Assembly (NCBI GenBank): GCA_015233755.1
Contig: JADFXA010000158.1
Coordinates: 1 to 5,637 of the forward strand
Direction: 5' to 3'
Source: Desulfamplus sp.
Lineage (GTDB): Bacteria > Desulfobacterota > Desulfobacteria > Desulfobacterales > Desulfobacteraceae
DNA: 5,637 nucleotides
The notes beneath the pieces were generated by a model. The model did not search any database. It was not told the DNA's origin and saw only the letters and a program-made list of their open reading frames with translations. Positions 1 through 4,540 of this stretch are shown here, piece after piece. Each line of letters begins with the position of its first letter. The stretch's first letter is position 1. A program made the translations under genes and the position numbers.

Positions 1-144
1 CTGTTTTGCAAGGTTTGCAGTGGTATTTGTGAAAAGATACCAGGCTGTTAAAGAGACAATAGAGATGGCCGCAATCTGATAGATGGTTGCCCTGAATGTT
101 GCGTTAGTCCATATAGACTCATTGCTTTGATTAATAGACTTCAT
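1..144 (-). CDS. aapQ: General L-amino-acid ABC transporter permease, N-terminal fragment (AapQ-like)
   Basis: Only the first 48 codons are in the window; the frame is open to the left edge, so this is a cut by the window and not a broken gene. The protein begins MKSINQSNES and continues through IYQIAAISIVSLTAWYLF, about residues 21-38, which is a clear first membrane segment, then TNTTANLAKQ. This matches the start of AapQ/BztB-type inner-membrane permeases, whose first helix is followed by a periplasmic 'xNTxxNL' stretch. Together with an AapM partner and the AapP ATPase, such a permease moves amino acids delivered by the periplasmic AapJ protein. The gene lies just downstream of aapJ on the same strand, the order known for aapJQMP operons. 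Two adjacent ATG codons (147 and 144) are possible starts; 144 is preferred because it gives a 6-base spacing to AGGGA. The assignment rests on a short fragment plus context, but both agree. Confidence 0.8.
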   Translation of the reverse strand, partial: MKSINQSNESIWTNATFRATIYQIAAISIVSLTAWYLFTNTTANLAKQ

Positions 145-150
145 CATGTG

Positions 151-155
151 TCCCT
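151..155 (-). promoter_or_regulatory. Ribosome binding site of aapQ
   Basis: AGGGA on the minus strand lies 3 bases before the ATG at 147 and 6 bases before the ATG at 144. The longer spacing is the more usual one and is why the start at 144 was chosen. The two choices differ by only one methionine. Confidence 0.5.
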
Positions 156-175
156 GTATCAATTAACATAAATTG

Positions 176-208
176 AGATTTGACAACTTTTTAAAAGTTG
201 TCAAATCT
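176..208. repeat. Perfect 33-base palindrome in the aapJ-aapQ gap (repeat copy 1)
   Basis: The left arm AGATTTGACAACTTTT (176-191) is the exact reverse complement of the right arm (193-208) around a single central base at 192. As RNA it would fold into a stem of about 14 pairs with a small loop. No T-run follows on either strand, so it is not a classical intrinsic terminator. It sits 32 bases before the aapQ start. The 33 bases at 178-210 match 4503-4535 at 29 of 33 positions, which suggests a small dispersed palindromic element or a shared binding site. A role in protecting the aapJ message from 3' decay is an inference. Confidence 0.7.
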
Positions 209-227
209 ATGCAGAGAAATCTCCAAC

Positions 228-265
228 AAAAAGCATAATTATGGGAATTTTATTTCCACAATTAT
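228..265 (-). terminator. Stem-loop with short U-tract after aapJ; probable partial terminator or attenuator
   Basis: Starting about 18 bases past the aapJ stop, the minus-strand transcript has two 13-base arms (265-253 and 247-235) around a 5-base loop. They pair with one G-U wobble and one A-C mismatch; on the opposite strand the fold is slightly worse, so the structure fits the direction of aapJ transcription. The stem is followed by GC and five U residues (232-228). The stem is AT-rich and the U-tract short, so termination is probably incomplete. That would lower permease expression relative to the binding protein, a common arrangement in ABC uptake operons. Confidence 0.5.
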
Positions 266-282
266 ACTTTAGCTCTTATATC

Positions 283-1302
283 TTACTTAAATGGTGGGGC
301 ATACATCAATCCACCGTTTGTCCAAAGCGCATTAAGACCTCTTTCAATGGCAAGCGGGGTAGATTTACCAACATTACGCTCAAAGGACTCTCCATAATTT
401 CCAACATTTTTGATAATATTGTATGCAAATTTTTCATCAATGCCAAGTGCAGCACCATTACCCGGAGTTACACCAAGGAAACGTTTAATCTGTGGGTCTT
501 CGCTTTTAAGCATTGCATCAACATTTTTTGATGTGATTCCATACTCTTCTGCTTGAATCATTGCAAGAACCGCAAAATTGACAATATCGTACCACTGATC
601 ATCGCCATGTCTTACTGCTGGAGCAAGAGGCTCTTTTGAGATTATTTCTGGAAGGATTATGTAATCTGCTGGCTTTCCAGTGCTGACGCGCTGGCTTGCA
701 AGCTGAGAAGCATCAGATGTTAGACAATCACATCTGCCTGATGCGAAAGCCTGAACAATAGCTGTGGTGCTTTCAACTACAACTGGTTTCCACTCCAAAC
801 CATTTTTCTTAAAATAGTCAGCCGCATTTTGCTCTGTAGTTGTTCCTTGAAGAACGCATACAGTTGCGCCGCTCAACTCTTTAGCAGATTTAATTCCAAG
901 AGATTTTGGCACCATAAAACCTTGTCCATCATAATAGTTTACAGTAACAAAATTAAGACCAAGTTGGGATTCTCTTGTTAGATTTCTGGTTGCATTACGG
1001 CATAAAACATCAACTTCACCTGCTTGAAGTGCTGTAAATCTTGTCTGTGATGAAAGCGGTATAAATTTTAACTTATCAGGTGTTCCAAAAACAGCACAAG
1101 AGATGGCTTTTGCTGAGTCAATATCAAGCCCTTGCCAGACACCTTTTGCGTCAGGACTTGCAAATCCGAAAAGCCCTTCATTTACGCCAACTTGAATAAA
1201 CCCCTTTTTCTTAACATTATCAAGTGTTCCAGCAAATGAACTACCAGCAACAAGGATAAATAGAGCGGTAAATAGAACGGTCAACGCCTTAAAATACTTC
1301 AT
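283..1302 (-). CDS. aapJ: General L-amino-acid ABC transporter, periplasmic substrate-binding protein (AapJ)
   Basis: This 339-residue protein is a solute-binding protein of family 3 (SBP_bac_3) that captures amino acids in the periplasm and hands them to the AapQ/AapM permease. Residues 1-24 form a Sec signal peptide: Lys near the start, a hydrophobic core, and a likely cut after SSFA. There is no lipobox cysteine, so the mature protein should be soluble. Family landmarks are VGVNEGLFGF (38-47), GLDIDSAKAI (58-67), RFTALQAGEVDVL (88-100), KEPLAPAVRHGDDQWYDIV (223-241), GNYGESFERNVG (301-312) and LNALWTNGGLMYAPPF (323-338); the last three are characteristic of AapJ/BztA and not of shorter 250-residue binding proteins. 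The length is normal for AapJ. The mature protein has five cysteines (69, 101, 149, 191, 193), so periplasmic disulfides are possible. The ATG is supported by AAGGAGA 9 bases upstream. A promoter lies at 1421-1448. The exact substrates cannot be read from the sequence; family members are broad but prefer polar and acidic amino acids. Confidence 0.92.
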   Translation of the reverse strand: MKYFKALTVLFTALFILVAGSSFAGTLDNVKKKGFIQVGVNEGLFGFASPDAKGVWQGLDIDSAKAISCAVFGTPDKLKFIPLSSQTRFTALQAGEVDVLCRNATRNLTRESQLGLNFVTVNYYDGQGFMVPKSLGIKSAKELSGATVCVLQGTTTEQNAADYFKKNGLEWKPVVVESTTAIVQAFASGRCDCLTSDASQLASQRVSTGKPADYIILPEIISKEPLAPAVRHGDDQWYDIVNFAVLAMIQAEEYGITSKNVDAMLKSEDPQIKRFLGVTPGNGAALGIDEKFAYNIIKNVGNYGESFERNVGKSTPLAIERGLNALWTNGGLMYAPPFK

Positions 1303-1311
1303 TTTTCAACT

Positions 1312-1316
1312 CTCCT
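1312..1316 (-). promoter_or_regulatory. Strong ribosome binding site of aapJ
   Basis: AGGAG, within AAAAGGAGA, lies 9 bases before the aapJ ATG. It is the strongest ribosome binding site in the window, in keeping with the high expression expected of a periplasmic binding protein; the lpx genes have weak or no clear sites. Confidence 0.75.
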
Positions 1317-1347
1317 TTTAAAATAAAATAACGGTTAAATAAGAGAA

Positions 1348-1390
1348 CAATTCATCAAATGGGTACAGAGTTGACTCATAAAATGAATTG
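1348..1390. repeat. Inverted repeat in the aapJ leader
   Basis: CAATTCAT (1348-1355) and ATGAATTG (1383-1390) are exact reverse complements separated by 27 bases. Inside the loop is a smaller inverted repeat, GAGTTGACTC (1368-1377). With the transcription start predicted near 1414, both lie in the roughly 110-base untranslated leader of aapJ. They could form an RNA structure or be a binding site for a regulator of amino-acid uptake. The arms are only 8 bases and AT-rich, so chance is possible. Confidence 0.35.
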
Positions 1391-1420
1391 CCATCAGTGA
1401 ATAAAACTACATTAAAAATA

Positions 1421-1448
1421 ATTAAAACAAAGATGTTATAAATGTCAA
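1421..1448 (-). promoter_or_regulatory. Sigma-70-type promoter for aapJ
   Basis: On the minus strand a perfect -35 box TTGACA (1448-1443) is followed after 16 bases by TTTAAT (1426-1421), which matches the -10 consensus at 5 of 6 positions. The -10 box is preceded by TGT, giving an extended -10. Transcription would start near 1414, about 110 bases before the aapJ ATG. The -35 box begins 9 bases after the lpxB stop codon, so aapJ appears to have its own promoter at the first place possible after the lpx genes. Confidence 0.6.
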
Positions 1449-1457
1449 AGGAAAAAT

Positions 1458-2651
1458 TTAGCTTTCTAACATCTTAATGGCGAGCTTTGCGGTTCTTTTT
1501 GATGCTCCAGCATTTCCTAAGTATCTTTTCATCATAAGAAGACGTTTGTTTATTGAGGCAAGTTTTTCTGAATTGAGCATAGATAAGACATGCTTTGCAA
1601 TTTTCTCAGGTGTTGCATCATTTTGGAGAAGCTCTGGAACAATAGGATAATTGGCAACAATATTTGGAAGGCCAATGTATGGAATTTTTACAATTTTTTT
1701 TGCAAGAAAATATGTAATGGGTGAAGTTTTATAGATAATCACCATAGGTAGGCCGCAAATAGCAGCTTCAAGAGTTACAGTGCCAGATGCGGCAATGAGA
1801 AGATCTGAGCATCTGAAAATTTCTGTAGGCCCGCCCCTTATAACCTCAAATATATTATCGTCTTGAGTATTTATATTAGCTTGATTATATGGCTCTAATA
1901 TCTTGTTGAATTTATTAATATTAACCGATGAAGCAGCAGAAACAATAAATCTAATATTGTTTAGATTATTTATAACACTCTTAGCCCTATTATTTATAAT
2001 AATTGCGGATTGAAGCATTATTTGAAGTAAATTTGCAATTTCAGATTCTCTTGAACCAGGCAAAAGACCAATAGTCAATTGAGTTAGTAAATTTGAATTA
2101 TTAAGCGATTTAGATAATTCTTTTTCTCTTTTAACCTCTCTATAAAAGTCTAAAAGTGGGTTACCAACATAAGTTGCTGGTATCTTTTCCTTTTTAAATA
2201 TCGTCTGCTCAAATGGAAATATAATCGCGGCATGATCAACATATTTTTTTATCTTTTTAAGCCTTGAGCTATTCCATGCCCATACTTTTGGAGTTATGTA
2301 ATAGAGAACTTTGATTTTGTTTTTTTTTGCATATTCAGCAGCTTTAAGATTAAAACCCGGATAGTCAATGAGTATTAAAAGGTCAGGCTTTTCAAGAGTT
2401 ATTTTTTTACGAAAAAGGTCAAAAGCTTGTTTTATTTGCTTAAATTGCTTTAAAACTTCGGTTACCCCCATAGCAGATAGCTCTTTTATATGAAAAAATA
2501 GCTCCATACCAGCCTGTTGCATAAGCTCACCACCAATGCCTGTAATAACTAAATATGGATTTGTTTTTTTTAACTCACTTATTAGGCTTGCGCCGTGAAG
2601 ATCTCCTGAGGGTTCACCTGCGATAATTATTATATGTTTTTCTTTTTTCAA
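1458..2651 (-). CDS. lpxB: Lipid-A-disaccharide synthase (LpxB)
   Basis: LpxB is a GT19 glycosyltransferase on the inner face of the inner membrane that joins UDP-2,3-diacylglucosamine to lipid X, releasing UDP and forming the beta-1,6 disaccharide of lipid A. Landmarks: GEPSGDLHGA (12-21); LIDYPGFN (94-101), where Asp96 corresponds to the catalytic Asp98 of the E. coli enzyme; YYITPKVWAW (117-126); FPFE (145-148); YVGNPLLD (161-168); LLPGSRESEI (196-205) with the nucleotide-binding Arg201; and ASGTVTLEA (288-296) leading to GLPMVIIYKTSP. The length of 397 compares with 382 in E. coli; the excess falls in Asn/Ile-rich stretches at about 181-190 and 215-270, and this part of the gene is very AT-rich (16 G/C in the 60 bases 1921-1980). 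The start is TTG: an in-frame TAA lies directly before it, and the next in-frame ATG is inside the fold at residue 44. A CAGGG 12 bases upstream is the best ribosome binding site. It is the last gene of the lpx group, 62 bases after lpxI. Confidence 0.95.
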   Translation of the reverse strand: MKKEKHIIIIAGEPSGDLHGASLISELKKTNPYLVITGIGGELMQQAGMELFFHIKELSAMGVTEVLKQFKQIKQAFDLFRKKITLEKPDLLILIDYPGFNLKAAEYAKKNKIKVLYYITPKVWAWNSSRLKKIKKYVDHAAIIFPFEQTIFKKEKIPATYVGNPLLDFYREVKREKELSKSLNNSNLLTQLTIGLLPGSRESEIANLLQIMLQSAIIINNRAKSVINNLNNIRFIVSAASSVNINKFNKILEPYNQANINTQDDNIFEVIRGGPTEIFRCSDLLIAASGTVTLEAAICGLPMVIIYKTSPITYFLAKKIVKIPYIGLPNIVANYPIVPELLQNDATPEKIAKHVLSMLNSEKLASINKRLLMMKRYLGNAGASKRTAKLAIKMLES

Positions 2652-2684
2652 TTATTAAAATACCCTGATTCAATCCTATTATTT

Positions 2685-2716
2685 TTGTTAAATTTTTATT
2701 TTTTTAACAATTGTTA
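2685..2716. repeat. TTGTTA/TAACAA inverted repeats between lpxI and lpxB
   Basis: TTGTTAAA (2685-2692) and TTTAACAA (2703-2710) are exact reverse complements around a 10-base A/T loop. The right arm also belongs to a perfect 12-base palindrome TAACAATTGTTA (2705-2716) that overlaps the lpxI stop codon. No G/C-rich stem or U-tract supports a strong terminator. A related 14-base palindrome, TAACAATTTTGTTA, lies at 3567-3580 just before lpxI. These may be weak RNA hairpins or a regulator site; low base complexity makes chance a real alternative. Confidence 0.4.
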
Positions 2717-3550
2717 TATTCTTTCATCTTGAAGATAAAAATCGCTATCATCAATTGCAATAATTGATATTTTGTGAGCATCGGCTAATGAAACCATTTT
2801 ATCTCTGTCAAATGAGATGCTTTTTCCAGCCTCTAAAACTAAAATTGATGCACCATATTGTGCCATAACTCTTATAGTTTCTGCCCCTGCTGATGGAAGA
2901 TCAAAGCGCAAATCTTGTTGGGGTTTGGAAAGTTTAACAACTACAGCACCTTTATCTGTAAGAGACGCTCCTCTTTTTATGGTCTCATCTGTGCCGTCTA
3001 TAGCTTCTATGGCAAGAACAGTACCATGTGAGATCACAACGCATTGACCAATATCAAGTTTTCCTATCTCTCTTGCGATTTTCCAGCCAAGCCTTATATC
3101 TTTTTGTTCAGCTTGATCTGGCTTTTTCTTTGTCCAACAACCTTTTGGAGAGATAAGTTCAGGCAGAAGAGATGTAGAAGGTCTTATGGCAATTCCCTCT
3201 TTTTCAAGCAAATCGGCAAATGATGTTAAAATTGAATCATCGTGGGTATTCCCTTTGGTAGCAATAAATGCAATTGCCTTAAAATCTGGCTTAATATCTG
3301 TAAAAATTTTTGTCTTTTTAACACTACCAAGCATAACAGATTCAGTAACACCATTTTTTTTGAAAAATTTTAATAGCCTGCCAACTTGCCCAAGATGCAA
3401 CCATTCAATTTCAGCAACATCTCTTTCAATCTCTCTTGATGCCTCCTTGATGTAAGCAGCTGCACAAACTTTGTATCCTTTTTCTGATGCTTTTTTAGCA
3501 AATAGAAGCGGAAATTGCCCACCGCCTGCAATAAGTCCAATTGGTTTCAT
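2714..3550 (-). CDS. lpxI: UDP-2,3-diacylglucosamine pyrophosphatase (LpxI)
   Basis: LpxI (formerly DUF1009) hydrolyses UDP-2,3-diacylglucosamine to lipid X and UMP at the cytoplasmic membrane. It does the job of LpxH but is an unrelated protein. The 278 residues match the usual length. The start IGLIAGGGQFPLLFAKKA (4-21) is the family signature of the N-terminal domain, followed by LGQVGRLLKFFKKNGV (53-68), KGNTHDDSIL (99-108) and RPSTSLLPEL (123-132). The C-terminal domain has GCWTKKKPDQ (137-146), GQCVVISHGTVLAIEAIDGTD (168-188), RGASLTDKGAVVVK (193-206), QDLRFDLPSAG (212-222) and AGKSISFDRD (241-250). Asp217 in the RFDLP motif is probably the counterpart of the catalytic Asp225 of Caulobacter LpxI; this alignment is from memory. 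Its place between lpxA and lpxB is the standard lpxI context. The ATG has no clear ribosome binding site, and a possible promoter lies just upstream at 3563-3571. Confidence 0.94.
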   Translation of the reverse strand: MKPIGLIAGGGQFPLLFAKKASEKGYKVCAAAYIKEASREIERDVAEIEWLHLGQVGRLLKFFKKNGVTESVMLGSVKKTKIFTDIKPDFKAIAFIATKGNTHDDSILTSFADLLEKEGIAIRPSTSLLPELISPKGCWTKKKPDQAEQKDIRLGWKIAREIGKLDIGQCVVISHGTVLAIEAIDGTDETIKRGASLTDKGAVVVKLSKPQQDLRFDLPSAGAETIRVMAQYGASILVLEAGKSISFDRDKMVSLADAHKISIIAIDDSDFYLQDERI

Positions 3551-3562
3551 AGATTTAATGGT

Positions 3563-3571
3563 ATTATAACA
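3563..3571 (-). promoter_or_regulatory. Possible extended -10 promoter before lpxI
   Basis: The minus strand reads TGTTATAAT, a perfect extended -10 element (TGn plus TATAAT). No good -35 box is present at 16-18 bases upstream, which extended -10 promoters can tolerate. Transcription would start near 3556, only about 6 bases before the ATG, giving a nearly leaderless message; this agrees with the lack of a ribosome binding site but is only inference. In such AT-rich DNA the match could be accidental. Confidence 0.3.
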
Positions 3572-3625
3572 ATTTTGTTAGATGGTAAGATATTGAAACA
3601 ACAGGAAAATATCCATTTTTTTTTA

Positions 3626-4396
3626 TTATCTTGTAATGCCACGAGCTGAATTTTCTATGAAATTAATAAAATTAATAACCTCTGGTATCTGCTCAACCTC
3701 AGCTCTTACCCTCTCAGAGGCTTGTTTTACTGTAAGTCCTATTCTAAATACAATCCGGTAAGCTTTTTTAAGATTTGAAATCGTATTTTTTGAAAAATTT
3801 TGCCTTCCAAGACCAACATTATTAAGTCCGTGAAGAGTTGCTCTGTCGCCAGCAGCAATTACATAAGGTGGAATATCTTTTACTATTGCCGATTTTCCTC
3901 CAATATAGGCATAATCACCAATTTTTACAAATTGATGTATTGCAACAAGCCCACCTATTGTTACATAATCTCCCAATTCTATATGACCAGCAAGAGTTGC
4001 GTTGTTGGCAAGAATAACACCTTTCCCTGTTTTGCAGTCATGGGCAATGTGAGTATATGCCATAAGATAATTATTTTCGCCAACTTCTGTGTGACCACCA
4101 CCAACTTCAGTGCCACGATTTATAGTTACAAATTCACGTATAATAGTTCCTTTTCTAATTGTTAGAAAAGTCTTTTCCCCGTGAAATTTAAGATCTTGTG
4201 GTGCAGCTCCAATCGATGCGTATTGAAAAATTCTACAATTTTCTTCTACAGTAACATATTGGTCAATTGTGGTATACGGTCCTATCTCAGTGCCAGAACC
4301 AATACGCACATCACTTTTAATTATAGCATATGGACCGATAGAGACATTAGGTTCTATTTCCGCAGAGGGGTCAATGATTGCCGTAGAGTGGATCAT
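3626..4396 (-). CDS. lpxA: UDP-N-acetylglucosamine O-acyltransferase (LpxA)
   Basis: LpxA catalyses the first step of lipid A synthesis in the cytoplasm, moving a 3-hydroxyacyl chain from acyl carrier protein to the 3-OH of UDP-GlcNAc. The 256 residues fit the family. Residues 1 to about 185 carry hexapeptide repeats of the left-handed beta helix (for example VSIGPY, VRIGSG, TEIGPY), and the rest forms the helical C-terminal part. Active-site landmarks are SIGAAPQDLKF (61-71), YTHIAHDC (114-121) with catalytic His119 (E. coli His125) and His116 (His122), NNATLAGH (131-138) and IHQF (153-156). Gly167 sits where E. coli has Gly173, the acyl-length ruler residue, so a long chain is likely. Arg198 in GLGRQNFS corresponds to Arg204 of E. 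coli, which contacts the nucleotide. The ATG has AAGGA 10 bases upstream. Unlike many genomes there is no fabZ between lpxD and lpxA. Confidence 0.96.
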   Translation of the reverse strand: MIHSTAIIDPSAEIEPNVSIGPYAIIKSDVRIGSGTEIGPYTTIDQYVTVEENCRIFQYASIGAAPQDLKFHGEKTFLTIRKGTIIREFVTINRGTEVGGGHTEVGENNYLMAYTHIAHDCKTGKGVILANNATLAGHIELGDYVTIGGLVAIHQFVKIGDYAYIGGKSAIVKDIPPYVIAAGDRATLHGLNNVGLGRQNFSKNTISNLKKAYRIVFRIGLTVKQASERVRAEVEQIPEVINFINFIENSARGITR

Positions 4397-4422
4397 AAAA
4401 TCGTTTTCCTTAATTTGTATTT

Positions 4423-4428
4423 ATTATA
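4423..4428 (-). promoter_or_regulatory. Possible -10 box of an lpxA promoter
   Basis: A perfect TATAAT lies on the minus strand 26 bases before the lpxA ATG, with the ribosome binding site AAGGA (4411-4407) in between. A start near 4416 would give a leader of about 20 bases, a plausible geometry. No convincing -35 box is found 16-18 bases upstream. The 144-base gap after lpxD makes a separate promoter for lpxA reasonable, but the evidence is one hexamer in AT-rich DNA. Confidence 0.35.
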
Positions 4429-4502
4429 CAGCTTTCGTTTGTAAGTTGAGTTTTTCACTATATAAAAGCTAAATTTATTCTCGTTTAAAGTATATTTCAA
4501 AT

Positions 4503-4535
4503 ATTTGACAACTCTTTACAAATTGCCAAATCTAT
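4503..4535. repeat. Imperfect palindrome after lpxD (repeat copy 2)
   Basis: Arms ATTTGACAA (4503-4511) and TTGCCAAAT (4523-4531) pair at 8 of 9 positions, and in the minus-strand RNA the ninth is a G-U wobble, around an 11-base loop. The 33 bases match 178-210 at 29 positions, including the flanking CTAT that is outside the palindrome, which argues for common descent and not just similar hairpins. It lies 5 bases past the lpxD stop. No U-tract follows in the direction of lpxD transcription, so at best it is a weak terminator or a 3' stabiliser. Confidence 0.6.
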
Positions 4536-4540
4536 TAGTT

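Noticed and set aside
180..208. TTGACA followed after 17 bases by AAATCT in the palindrome, as a promoter
   Set aside because: The hexamer AAATCT is a poor -10 box. The TTGACA appears on both strands only because the element is a palindrome, and on the plus strand there is no gene to drive.
241..531. Plus-strand open frame of 96 codons opposite the end of aapJ
   Set aside because: It lies almost wholly antisense to a confident gene, has no ribosome binding site, and its protein resembles no family I know. Similar antisense frames at 2817-3047, 3186-3455, 3800-4165, 4181-4444, 4269-4472, 4826-5026 and 5364-5570 are rejected for the same reasons.
1303..1457. Sigma-54 promoter before aapJ, as expected for nitrogen-controlled transport
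   Set aside because: A TGGCA occurs on the minus strand, but no GC-containing -12 element lies at the needed distance.
3616..3624. Run of nine T residues just after lpxA as a terminator tract
   Set aside because: On the transcribed (minus) strand it is an A-run and no stem precedes it in the right orientation, so it is not a terminator. It is only a homopolymer in an AT-rich gap.
4503..4535. Intrinsic terminator after lpxD
   Set aside because: The stem has 9 pairs at most, contains little G/C, has an 11-base loop and is not followed by a U-tract on the minus strand; it is reported as a repeat instead.
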